Assembly (NCBI GenBank): GCA_027186245.1
Contig: CP114484.1
Span: 1,562,501 to 1,626,500 of the forward strand
DNA from: Coriaria nepalensis
Lineage: Eukaryota; Streptophyta; Magnoliopsida; Cucurbitales; Coriariaceae
Length of the DNA stretch: 64,000 nt
Reading direction: 5' to 3'
Shown: positions 11,414-23,352 of the stretch, in pieces
Numbering within the stretch: position 1 is the stretch's first letter
How the letters are laid out: each line of letters opens with the position of its first letter
Program-made: the position numbers and the translations under genes
Notes under the pieces: generated by a model
The model's database searches: none
Told to the model about the DNA's origin: nothing
Seen by the model: the letters and a program-made list of their open reading frames with translations, nothing else

Positions 11414-13921
11414 ATGAAGAGGAAGTGTCATCCCTTGTTGAAGGGAGGGAAATCAGGAGGAGGGGGAGGAAAATACAGCCATGGGTTATCTACGGCGGAG
11501 ATGGATTCTCTGTCTAGCATCTGTGAGGCAATTCTGCCTCCTCTGCCATTGAATTCTTCTGAAACAGAGCAACCCAGTGCGGTGGCGGTGAGAGAATTCT
11601 ACCAGGCTTCTGGTTCTCAATCTCCAGTCCCTGACGAGGTTTGATCCACTGATTCTCTCTCTCTTTCTCTTCTACCTTTTACCATTAATCAAATCAATTC
11701 AATATTGTTTTTCACATCAAATAATACTCACATATTGACGTGTTTTTTAGCTTTTTAAGTAATAACATGGTTCTGATCTATTTATTTATCTATTTATGAT
11801 TTGGGTAATATTCAGGTTGCAGAGGCGTTGGTGAAAAAGGGGTTGAAAGAGGCAGTGATAATAGTGAGGTTGGTTTTATGGCTTCTTAGCACTAGGTTGG
11901 GAAGCTTATTGCTTTGTGGATCACTCAGTTTTGGTAAGAGTTGGCCTTTTATCAACAACTTTTCAAGCATGCCTTTGGACAAGAGGGAGAAGGTTGTTCA
12001 GAGATGGTTTAAGCAAACTCTTTTCACTCCCATCAGACTTGCTTTTTTCTTCATCGAAGTGCTCTGCCTGTTCGTCTTTTTCTCTCTGGTAATCATTCTC
12101 TCTCTTTGATGACTTTTCCATTAATCTACCTGAAATTCTAGAACTGAATTCGGATAATTCTGTCATACGCAGGTCGACGAGAACGGAGAAAATCCAGCAT
12201 GGAAAGCCATTGGTTATAATGTAGACATTGATGAGGAGAAAATATCAGAAATTACAAACGAGAGACCACTTCAGAAGGGACTAATAGAAACCATAAATGA
12301 AACTGACTCTTCCTTTCTACAGAACCTGACCCAAAAAGGCCTGAAAGTCGCAGTATATACTGAACAGAATCTTCACAACATTGAATGCGATGTTGTCATT
12401 GTGGGGTCCGGTTGTGGCGGAGGGGTTTCTGCAGCCGTTCTCGCAAAATTCGGTTACAAAGTCGTGGTTCTCGAAAAAGGAAACTATTTCGCTTCGTCCG
12501 ATTACTCGTCTTTGGAGGGGCCTGCATTGGATCAGTTATATGAATCGGGCGGAATCCTTTCGACCGTTGATGGTAACATGTTGATCCTAGCGGGGTCCAC
12601 CGTGGGAGGTGGCTCGGCAGTTAACTGGTCAGCCTCTATCCGAACGCCGAACAGCATTTTACAAGAATGGGCAGGGGGCCATAAGCTCTCCATCTTCCAA
12701 GGCCAGGAATATGTTTCCGCAATGGATATTGTATGTAAGAGAATTGGCGTTACAACTACATGTCAAAAGGAGGGCTTTCAGAATCAAATACTACGAAAAG
12801 GGTGCGAGAATCTCGGGCTGAAAGTTGAATACGTGCCGAGAAATTCTACTGAGAATCATTACTGCGGATCTTGCTGTTACGGCTGTAAGAATGGAGAGAA
12901 ACAAGGGACTGATTCTACTTGGCTTGTAGATGCTGTGGACCATGGTGCAGTAATTTTAACTAGTTGTATAGCTGAGAAATTCATATTGGAGAAAAACCCG
13001 AGCCCTGGTTTAAGGATGAAGAAGTGCTCAGGAGTGATAGCAAAATCTCTAAGCAACAATATTCAAAATAAGTTACAAATTAAGGCCAAGGTTACAATAT
13101 CAGCATGCGGGGCTCTTTTAACACCCCCTCTAATGCTCTCTAGTGGTCTTAAAAACCGACACATTGGCCGGAACCTTCATCTCCATCCGGTTTTATTAAC
13201 TTGGGGGTACTTTCCGGAATCAAATTCAGACCTTAAGGGAAAAATCTACGAGGGGGGGATAATCACGTCGATCCATAAGGTCGTATCAGACACATCAGAT
13301 GATGTCAGGGCCATCATAGAAACTCCCGCTTTGGGGCCTGCATCGTTTTCCGTACTATTCCCTTGGTTGTCCGGACTCGACATAAAGGAAAGAATGCTCA
13401 AGTATGCTCGGACTGCTCATACCATTACCATCATACGGGATTTAAGTTCTGGAGAAGTGATGTCAGAGAAAAAGATAAGCTACGAGTTGAGTAATTCAAT
13501 TGATAGGGACAACATAAAGACTGGTTTGAGACAAGCTTTGAGGATTCTGATAGCGGCTGGAGCAGTTGAAGTGGGGACACATAGGAGCGACGGGCAAAAG
13601 CTTAAATGTGCCGGGATTGGTAAGGAGGAAGTGGATGAGTTTTTGGACATGGTTTGCGCCGAAAATGGGCCAATGTCCAATGTCGAGAATTGGTCCATAT
13701 ATACGTCAGCTCATCAGATGGGAAGCTGTAGAATGGGATGGAATGAAGGGGAAGGTGCGGTTGATGAGAATGGTGAGAGCTTCGAAGCTGAGGGCCTCTT
13801 TGTTTGCGATGCGAGTGTTCTTCCAACAGCTGTTGGTGTCAATCCTATGATCACTGTTGAATCGACCGCTTACTGTCTTTCTAACAGAATAGCCAACTTG
13901 ATGAGAAACAATGTTTCATAG
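11414..13921 (+). CDS. Long-chain-alcohol oxidase (FAO), GMC oxidoreductase
   Basis: This enzyme oxidises long-chain fatty alcohols to aldehydes with O2 and FAD, producing H2O2, in membranes. Exons are 11414-11638, 11816-12088 and 12173-13921 (225, 273 and 1749 nt, all phase 0), giving 748 residues. The N-terminal part carries the plant FAO region ([23 protein letters not shown]). A hydrophobic segment at about residues 149-166 ([18 protein letters not shown]) is the likely membrane anchor. The FAD-binding GSGCGGG loop follows VVIV at about residues 240-250, then LEKG and the [20 protein letters not shown] block. The C-terminal GMC part has [11 protein letters not shown] at about 680 and VNPMITVES at about 722, which supply the catalytic His and Asn. 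The length fits Arabidopsis FAO1/3/4. The adjacent PHO1-family gene repeats an arrangement I recall from At3g23410/At3g23430. Confidence 0.92.
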
Positions 13922-14286
13922 TCATATATAGTTCTAGTCATCACTCATATATAGTAGAATTATGCTTATGCTCTTTGTCAAATACATCAAACTGCCTTCA
14001 TAGTTTTAAGAAGGCGTTTCATAGATAAACATAGCATCATGATTTTTAAAGCTGTCAAATTTCTCGAGCAGCTAAGAGTTTGTTCCGAAATAAATACAGA
14101 AATTATCAACATCCAATGTTGTAATGCCAGGATATACAGGGGAGAAGGATGATATTTGCTTGGAACCACACACTGAAAAATAAAATTTTGCGGCTCGTAC
14201 CCGCGCCTCTATGCACGTTCGAGTCACTGAGCTGGATCATGACAGACCTTTACACATAATTTTCCTTCAAGAAGATATGGTCTTAT
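13922..14286. other. Intergenic, tail-to-tail oxidase/PHO1
   Basis: The stretch holds the 3' ends of two convergent genes. No coding or structured element seen. Confidence 0.5.
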
Positions 14287-17200
14287 TTACCCATCAGAGT
14301 CTGTCTCACGGAACGGCAATGGCACTGTCTTAACTGCCCTGTACTTTCCAACATTGTTTAGATGCTCATTCTCGATCCTGTTTTTGTTACAACTTATAAT
14401 CAAAAAATCAGAATCAGAATGTTAATTAATTGACAGTTGATTTCAAGTTATGTCATTACCTGTAGAAGTTCCAGTGGCCTCGTCGTATAACCTCCAATGA
14501 AGCCAACAAAAAATCCAACAACTTGTAGTCGAAATCACTAACACTCAACCGCAAAATAGCCTCGACCCACGCAACTCTAAGGACCAAATTCAAGGCAATG
14601 GACATGTAATAGATGCCTTTCCTTTTTAGAACAAGTTCGTCCCTGAGCCACGGGTTCTTGGATTTCGGTTTCAGTAGGCCCCAGTCCTTAACGAAATCCC
14701 AGTACAACTGATAAATCGTAGCGGAAAACGAGGTGACCAGAACTGTAGCGAACCAGAAGTTGTTGGGCTGCTTGAAATAGGTGATCCTAGCCCCGGCTGC
14801 TATCATGGCCGAGACATACTTGCCCATGTTAGCCAAATGATTCAGATCACCGTCATCAAACCATCTTCTTGCACACTTTTTTGTTGAGATTTTAAAAAAA
14901 ATGTAAAAGTGATTAGTTTGACTAAACATGAGTAATAATTTAAGTATAATAACTAGTGTTCAAAGTGTTTTAATTTATACCTGCATAGCACGCCAGTAAT
15001 AAGGCAAAAATGAGATAACATATGAGAGTTCCCGTAGAAATCTGCGGGATTTGAAACTTCCGGCAAAGAAGTAGAAAGCCGTAGATTCCATGTGCCGTAG
15101 CAAGGGGATCTTTTCAAAGCACATGAACAACTAATTAGTAAATATAAATCAAGCATTGTTCTCTAACAAACATAGTTACTAAAGGGTGTTCTTTTATTTT
15201 TATTTTTCCAGCATTTTACCTGGCTAGTAAGTTGGTCAGCCATAAAAAAGTCAACCATCAAAACCTACAGAGAAAAATGAATGTAATTAAGGATAAGCTT
15301 AATGATTGCTTATGTCAATAAATCAATGTAGCACTGTAATCATACCTTGTAAAAGGGAGAGAAAACAATGTTGCGGATGATCTTGATAAAGCAAAAGCGG
15401 GTCGAACGATAGAAGACGTCGATCGGACATACGAGGATGACAAAAAACATCTACCAAAAAATAAGTAAAAAAAAAGAAAAAAAGAAAAAGTAGATCAAGT
15501 TAATTAGAGAATTGATAATCATGATCAATTAAATAAAGCAATAGGTGGTGAATTTTCAAAATGAACAAGATTGTACCAAAAGAAGAATGCCGGGAATGGC
15601 ATCGACATGGGACCGAGAAAAGCCGGTGGCTATTAAAATGAGGTGAATGACTAAAGCACCAACCACAGCAGTCATGAAGGTGGTGCATATCAGAAACGCA
15701 TCGCGGTATTTCAAAGCCGTGCTCGATTGAAATTCGAATATGAAATTGTAATTAATCCTTGAATATTTCCACATGAACAGGTTGCACCCGTACATAAATA
15801 TGTGCAAGCTTAGCAGTGCAAACATACTGCACGTTATATAAACCGCTTAGAAATGTTAGGAAACTATGAGGGCGAAACTGAAATTAATTTAAGCTCTAGT
15901 GGATCAAAATAGAAATAAAGATAAAAGTAGGACCTGAAAACAGGATAGACGGTATTCATATAAGTAGCAGTGTCTACACCGAGCGAAAATATACCGGAAA
16001 AGTGGGCTAACGTTGCGTATACAGTAAACAATGATACAAAACTACCTGTAAATAATCCTGCAATATTATAACAAACACAAAAAAAAAAAAAAAAAAATTA
16101 ATTAACTAATTAATCATATGGGCCGTCGAAGTGGCACGTAGGGCCCAGGCCCGGCCCACCTTGAATTCATGGTCAATAAATAATACTCAGACTTAAAAGG
16201 CTGTTTGGGAGTGTTTTAAAGCACTTAATAACTTTTATTTTTTATAAAATAAAAAAAAAATACTTTATATTTCAAAAATAAGTATTTTTTTTTTAACTTA
16301 TTTTTTAATATTTATAAAAATAATTATTTTTTAAATTTTTATTTATAAGTAATTTAAAAATATATATATTTTAATTACTATGGGGCTCTTAACAGTTAAT
16401 TACTTAATTATGATGACGCTTTTTGCTGGCAAATAGAAATTCCCTCCACTAACCACTCATAATTTAGTGGCCAGCAGGCACTAATCAAACAAATTTGTAG
16501 TGAGCGCGGACGTCATTAGGGTCGTAAGTAAAAGGCGAAGATAGTTTAGTTAATAACACTAATTATTTGTGCTGCTCTTATAGAAATTCTTTCATCCTAA
16601 GGGTGGGCGCCCACCCTCAATTTTATATATAAATTTTAAACTTTTTATTAAAAATATATTTTTTAATTATTCCTAATTTTTTAATAAAATATTTTATCTG
16701 CCTAAAATTTCTTTTTCTATTTTGCTCTTATATATATATATATATATGTATGATATATAATATATTAAATATTATTATTATTATATTAATATAATATATA
16801 AAAATAATATTCATAATTATATCGAGAGAGAGAGAGAGTGATGTTACTACCAACAAAGAAAGTGATGACGTGAGAATCTTTTTGTTGTTGCGGTTTCAAG
16901 TATTTCATGGCTTTTTTCCTGTCGTTGCTGGCGAAGTGCTTGGTGAATATGGACTCCACTTCGTCCATTAGTCGAACCACCTTCTCAATGTTCCAAAAGT
17001 TTAGTTTTTCAATTTTAATAATTAAATTCTCATCAAATCGTGACAGTAAATAAATTTAATTTAATTTAATTTAATTATTATATAAATCATACCTTATCAG
17101 AACTAATAAAGTGAGATCTCTTCACCATGTTTAAATAAATTCCAGAAGCTTGCTGGTTAGATACCTGTTTACGGTTCGATTCACTATTAATCCCGATATA

Positions 17201-18977
17201 ATTATATATATAACCGAGATAAATTTTTGGAGTGACTCGATCTATTATGTGTATTTCGTTTACCTTATCAAACTTCTTGAGTATCTTAACAAATGCCAAC
17301 ATGTTAAGGGAGCTGCATGCATGCCACATAAAATTAAATATGTAATTAATTATATATTAAAAAGGATTAATTATGATTAATTAACATTAAATATCTACCT
17401 GTAGGTTTTAAGAAGACCGAGGCCTCTGTAGAGCTCAACAAAGGCGCCTCTAATCATTTTCTCAGCGCACTGGATCTTCTTCCGGTTTATAAAATCACCC
17501 GGCCCAGACCCGTTAACCTCCTTTTTCGAATTGTTAATCAGATCCTCCCATAGCATGGAAGTAACGGCCGAGATTGAGCGAGTAGCAGCTGTTGGCGTAC
17601 TCGTGGGAACGTCCACTCTGAGCGCCATCTTAGGCTTACCTTTCTTCGTCTTTCCCCTACTCGCCGCGTTTATAAAACTCACGCCGTTTCTCTCTAACGC
17701 CGCTATTGCTTCATCCGTCTCCGTCGCCAGTTCCCCTGTCCCTTCCTTCACTTGATCACTCCCCTGATCTGCCGTTCATTTAATATATAATAATTAGCTA
17801 AATATTTTTAAAAAAGCATGAATGCCAATACGACGACGTTTGTATTCTATTCTTGCATGGCGAACCTGAGAAATCAGAGTTACGAGGAGAAGACGACCAA
17901 GATCGAGGCACGATTCCAGAACTGGTCCTGGACGGAAAATTTTTGCAGCGGCGGTCTTGTAAGATACGGTTGAGATCAAGCAGAATCTGGAGCTGCTTGC
18001 TTATAATCTCTCCTCTCTCTATGAACTCCTTCTCTCTAGATTTGTAAAACTGGTTCACTTTGTTTAACTCTTCATCCAATCTCTCGAAGAAAACCCTTAC
18101 CTGCATAATTAATCACCAAATCATTAATCCCAGTTCATATTAGTGTAAAAGAAACATGATTGTGATCATGACTAACCTCGTTTTCGTCGGAAAACAACTG
18201 AGAAAGCTCAGTTTCGTAAACCTCCATGTCTTCTTCACTATCCTCCATACTTTTAGTACTCTTCACCTGCAAAAATAGAGTCCCCCCCCCAAAAAAAAAT
18301 GCAATCCGATCAGTAGATCATCTTTTAAAAATGATTTCTTCTGTTTCTTTACAAACTACTCACAATAATTTCGTGCACTCTTCCACTGTGCATATAACGT
18401 TTTTTCTCTCTTCACGTTAAAACACACACAAATTAAAGGATAATTAAAAAAAAGTTCATTAATTTGAGGAACCAATTAATCAAATAAACTCATCAATTAA
18501 CAGTACTGGAAATTTTATTACGTAATGTGGAGCGTGTTGTATTTATATATGTATCATAGAGAAGCCAAAAGTGAGTAGAAGTATCGTTCAGACATGTCCG
18601 TCTTCCTGTTCATACAAGCTAGCTAGAGAAACAAAGGGGCAAAACAGAGATAGTCTAAAAAAAAAAAACAAGAAGGAAACATATATATGTGTTCTAGTAA
18701 TGAATCTGAGTTAATTAAATACCTGAATAATCCCGGATGCGATGATGTTAGTAGGACGATTGAAGAACTTGTTGGAGATCCTTTTAGCAATGGAGCAAAT
18801 CGGATCAAAAACGGACCGGCCAAAATCAGCCCCATCCGAGCTTATTAGTGAGGATTGTTTAGGTACTCTGGCAAGCTTGATCTTTTTGACATGTTTCTTC
18901 AATTGCCAGTAGTTCACAAATTTCTCTTTCCATTCTGGTATTAGCTGAGCTTCAAGCTCTTTTGAGAACTTCACCAT
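14287..18977 (-). CDS. PHO1-family SPX-EXS phosphate exporter
   Basis: PHO1 proteins export phosphate in root stele and other tissues and sense inositol pyrophosphates through the SPX domain. Fourteen exons on the minus strand: 18977-18723, 18266-18177, 18100-17866, 17768-17399, 17312-17264, 17164-17093, 16980-16851, 16057-15934, 15826-15577, 15450-15346, 15264-15220, 15109-14981, 14875-14460 and 14377-14287. All phases join, giving 786 residues, the family's usual size. The SPX domain starts [29 protein letters not shown] and ends around [22 protein letters not shown] (about residues 318-340), with a long variable insert between. Hydrophobic membrane segments start at about residue 395 (FFVGLFTGSF). 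The EXS domain covers about 576-770 ([48 protein letters not shown]). The exon 4 acceptor is the least certain: ggcag just before 17768 avoids a stop. Which PHO1;H member it is remains open. Confidence 0.92.
16601..16616. repeat. 16-bp perfect palindrome in a PHO1 intron
   Basis: GGGTGGGCGCCCACCC is an exact 8+8 inverted repeat inside the seventh intron (16058-16850) of the PHO1-family gene, in otherwise AT-rich sequence. It could be the end of a degraded mobile element or simply chance. Confidence 0.6.
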
Positions 18978-19089
18978 TTTATCTTTTTTTGAAGTGAAGG
19001 GGGGATAGTGGAGGATGGGAAGAGAGAGAGAGAAGGAGAGAGAGAGAGTGAGCTTGTTAGAATAAGAAGAGGAATCAGAGAGGATCATG

Positions 19090-19097
19090 TATATATA
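19090..19097 (-). promoter_or_regulatory. Probable TATA box of the PHO1-family gene
   Basis: On the minus strand CTATATATAC lies about 113-120 nt before the ATG at 18977. A start of transcription about 30 nt downstream would fall in the CT-rich leader. This also places an in-frame upstream ATG at 19088 outside the transcript, supporting 18977 as the start. Confidence 0.45.
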
Positions 19098-20722
19098 GAG
19101 TGAGAGAGGATTATAGAAAGACTACTTACAAGATAGCATTCCCTTTTCTTTTTCCAAATCATTTATTTATTTATTTAATATATAATCTTATGGATGAAGA
19201 TTGGCTTAGAATCACAAATAAATGAACGGTGGGCATAGTGATCGTTGCAAAATCAAATACAAATATTGCATCACCATGTTACATGTATATATATACATGC
19301 AATAGTTATAATATATAGTGTTAGTGACACTGAGAAACTATGTGAAGTTTCGAAACATGAGTATGATTAATGTGCATAAATAATAACTTTTTATCTAATC
19401 ACCATGAGATGTCATGCACGTAAAGTATACTACTTTCTACTACAATTATTTACTTTCTTTCCAGATAGTGATCATATGGTAGAAGGAAATGAATTCTCCT
19501 GGTCTTGTTTTGGTCCAAGAATGATTAATTAGGATTGATCTCTTCTTCTTAAACTATATTATCCTATAAAGTATGAACATTAAACCCCGATCAAGCTTAC
19601 ATATCTAATTCTGCCAAACATTACGATTGATCGACCAGCAGTACTCCGTATGCTAGAAATCATAAAATTTTGTATGTACTAAAATTATAGCCACAACTTC
19701 TATATAGTCTTTCCAGTTTATATAACATGTCGACGTAGATGAGTAGGAAAGAAAGAATATTAATAAGAGGATGGTAATTAGTGGTCTGTAATCCGTTTGG
19801 CAAACAGGAAAATTCTTAAACATGAACATTTGGACAGAGAATTCTTAACCATTTATTTGTTTGGTTTGCCCAACTCTAAAAACAGTTAGGACTTGATTAG
19901 GAGAATATACAATTGCCAATTTAGAGAGCATGGGGTATGCTCTATGTTAGTATAGGAAAAAATACACGACTATAAGGCTATGTTTAGCGCGGGAAATTGA
20001 AATATGTATCATATGATTCATTCCCTATCAGGAGGAAACTGCAATCCGCTGGAAAAATTCGCTCCAAGTAAGAAAACGCCAAACATATCAAAGTCTTGAT
20101 TTATCGTGTTAAAATTAGCAACCTTATACAACTGATCAAGGAATCATGTACGTAACATGTTGATAATTATAAAAATCTAAATTTTCATTTCAAAACTGAT
20201 TAATAATAAAAGAATTAACTTATATTTATTATATATTATATTATCAATACTTTTTTTTTTTTCAGACGTGAAATATATTCTTAATAATAACGTTAGAGTT
20301 TGCAATTGAAATCGGTTGAGAACATGTTCTATGTATATATATATGGTTTGAACTCTCTCATCTTTTGTGCTAATTTTTTAGAATGAATTTTAACCGGATC
20401 CCTTTATTAGATAACAATGATTGATTAAGGAAATAATGAATATCCCCCACCAGACACTATGGTAGAATTTTACATAATTATATAACACAAGTTTTTTTTT
20501 TTTTTTTTCCTTCAAGTCTTTCCTTTGTTAGTGGAGAGCCAAAGTGATTAGGATATAGTGTATAATTAAGGGAATATATATACATATGCTAAGAATATCC
20601 CCCTAAAGTTATGGTAGATAGCATTGAAACATAAATGGGGGAGTGGGAAAAAGCAATCAACTTGTACTTAACATCATGATCAACTCTTAATGTAATGTAT
20701 AAATATGCTATATATAGCTTCT

Positions 20723-20758
<36 letters not shown>

Positions 20759-22097
20759 TATTTTCCGACGAAAAAATATATTGTATAAAAATTTGGATGG
20801 AAAAAAAAAATATATTTAATAAATATTTTAAATATATATTTATAAAATTTTAATAAAATTGCTGATACATAATGCCCCTTCTTACCCACACTTATATCCG
20901 CCCTTTGGATCCTCCTCACCACTTTATACATTTCATCATCCATTCTTCATTAATTATTACACACATTGTCATAAAAACCATTTTTGCACTAAGGAAAAAA
21001 CTCAATGCCATCTGCAAACTTAAATTTATACGATAATGCGATTTTATGGTACTTCGGTTTGAAGTTATTCCTCAAGATTCTAGCTAGTTAGCTTTTCAAA
21101 TAGACAGAGATTCATCAAGTAGTACATATGTATGTATATATGTATAATTATATATGATAATTTTGTAGAAATATTAACACAAATGAGAGTTAATTAAATG
21201 GTGATGACAATTATATGATTACATGTATTTATATTATATAGTTTGGAGATCATCGATTGCATGCACAAATGCCTTGTTACATTGGCTAACTATATATTAT
21301 ACATACATATATATATATAGGCCGATACCTAGAACTATGAAAATATCAAAGATTATAAAACATGATAATCCAATACATTCTACGTTTGGTGGTGTGGATC
21401 TTTCTCGGCATCCAAACACGTGTAAGATTCTGTGCCAGAATATACACTCAATTTTGGAACTTATGATCAATAAGATTCGATGGAGAGAGAGAACTATTGG
21501 GAAGTTGTTTTGTGCAGTGAAAACTGACCAAGAAAATATTAGTGGGTCTTATTTTCTCTTAATTAATTATGTTTTTTAGTGGGTTAATAAGATGTACGAT
21601 CCGGATGTAATTATCCAACATTCAGACTTCTCAGGGAATGCTGGCGTTGTAATAATTCTTCCTTTTTGTGTGTCTCCCCCACTAGGCACTAAGACCACCC
21701 CAAAAAAAAAAAAAAAAAATTAATAATAATAATAATCCAATTGGGCACGGTTTAATTATAAGCATAGATTAGCATATTGGGGTCAATGTACGCATTCATT
21801 TGTGATGAGGCAAAACGGACGTCGTTTAGAATAGTGGTGGCTGTCATGGGCCAAGGAAAAAAAAAAAACATGACAACCAGTTTTGCTTTTTTGGAATGAA
21901 TCAGGAATCGAAGACATGGAAGTATCAATGTTGGTGTGGATGGACTATCCTAAAAGCAACGATCATTTTACTTTCTATAGAGAAAGCATTAATTTTTTCT
22001 TTTTATTAAATGAATGAATTTATTTTATTTAAGATTATTAAATTTTAAATAAATATATCTCAGAGATTTATTTGAAATAGTAAAATATTAATTTAAT
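19098..22097. other. Gene-poor AT-rich intergenic DNA (left part)
   Basis: I find no supported gene. The stretch holds A/T homopolymers and short TA runs. The open frame at 21223-21579 has biased, unrecognisable composition. The left end contains the PHO1-family promoter. Confidence 0.45.
20726..20756. repeat. (AT)n microsatellite
   Basis: An uninterrupted AT dinucleotide run of about 31 nt. Confidence 0.95.
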
Positions 22098-23352
22098 ATT
22101 ATTTAAGGATTAATTTTTTTTTTATATATTTATATAATCTAACTTTTACGAATTTATTTCTCGACCGATTTTAGTAAATTTTTTGGCTCTTAAATTATTA
22201 AAATAAATTTTTTTAATAATTTCGATCAGTTTTCCGACAAAGAGGGATGACTTGATATTGTTTAGGTGACTTAACCATTAATGTATCACGCTACATAATT
22301 AAAAAAAAGTAATTATTTTTTTAATAAATATTTCACCATTATACTTTTATTTTCCTTCACTTTTATTCTATATTAATTTTTTTAATATAGAAAAAAAAAT
22401 TGAAATTCCATTAGATTTTTCACGAAAATCGAATCAAAATATTCTAATTTTTTATCGAAAAATCGATCTAAATGATTCAATTTTTTTGTGAAATATCCAA
22501 ATCTAATTAATGCTAGTTATCGCAAGAAACCTGATGGAATCGATTCGATTCTTTGTGGCAAAAAATCAAACCCAATTTTTTTTCACGAAGAACTAGACCC
22601 GGTTATTCTCCTTCATGGAGAACCGGACCTGATTCTTCTTCTTCCCGAAGCAAAGCTCCATGGAAGCTGCCATGGAGCAAGGAGCTCAATAACATATCTA
22701 GAGCTAAAAGCTCCAAATCTGAAGCTTTAGCTCCAAATCTACAGCTCCATATCAGTAAATCTCCTTGGTTGCTGCCATGGAGTTTTGCCTTCGTGAAGAA
22801 GAAGAACTGGGACCCAGCTCTTTGATTATAATATTTCGTGAAGAAAAAGGATTAGGTCCAATTTTTAGCAAGAATAAAAATTGAATCAATTCAATCAATT
22901 TTTCAAAAGTGATTTGATCGGGTACGTCTCAAAAAATCGTATCCATTCGATTGGGATACCTCACGAAAATACCAAATTATTTGGATCGATTTCTCGAGAA
23001 AATGTTGGAATATTTCAATCTAATTTGCGTGAGAAATCGAATGGAATTTCATTTTTTTACTTTCTAAATTGAAAAAAAATTAGTAAAGGATAAAAATGGA
23101 GGAAAATAAAAATATAAATGTGAAATATTTATTAAAATATAGTTAATTTTGTAATGATATAGCGTGATAAGTTAATGGTCACATTACCCAAAAAATATCA
23201 CGTCATACTTTTTCATATAAAAACTGATCAAAATGACTAAAATATATCATTTCAATAATACAGACTAAAAAGTTCACCAGAGTTAGTTAAATGATGAATT
23301 TTATAAAAACCGAATTATATAAGACTAAAAAGTGAATTAACAAATTATTTAA
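22098..23352. mobile_element. Foldback element, Mutator-like (MULE-type MITE), ~1.24 kb
   Basis: The left half (from 22107) is a diverged reverse complement of the right half (to 23343) over nearly its whole length. Clear paired segments include ggtgacttaaccattaatgt-atcacgct near 22264-22294 against its inverse near 23161-23190, the AAATATTTCAC region near 22326 against 23117-23132, and a CACGAA/TTCGTG-rich inner part. The symmetry centre is about 22725, near inner CATGGAGC motifs. The flanks carry an identical 9-bp direct repeat, ATTATTTAA, at 22098-22106 and 23344-23352. A 9-bp target duplication is the Mutator hallmark, though this one is AT-only. The element has no transposase: the overlapping short open frames at 22488-22825 read through the repeat. 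It is therefore non-autonomous. Confidence 0.75.

Noticed and set aside
14215..14230. GTTCGAGTC box suggesting a tRNA T-arm
   Set aside because: No A-box, no acceptor or anticodon stems at the right spacing.
19052..19088. Upstream in-frame ATG (19088) for the PHO1-family gene
   Set aside because: It lies at the probable TATA box; the added residues are Ser/Leu-rich and unlike any PHO1 N-terminus.
22488..22825. Short plus-strand open frames in the gene-poor region
   Set aside because: They lie inside the foldback element and read through both arms; not genes.
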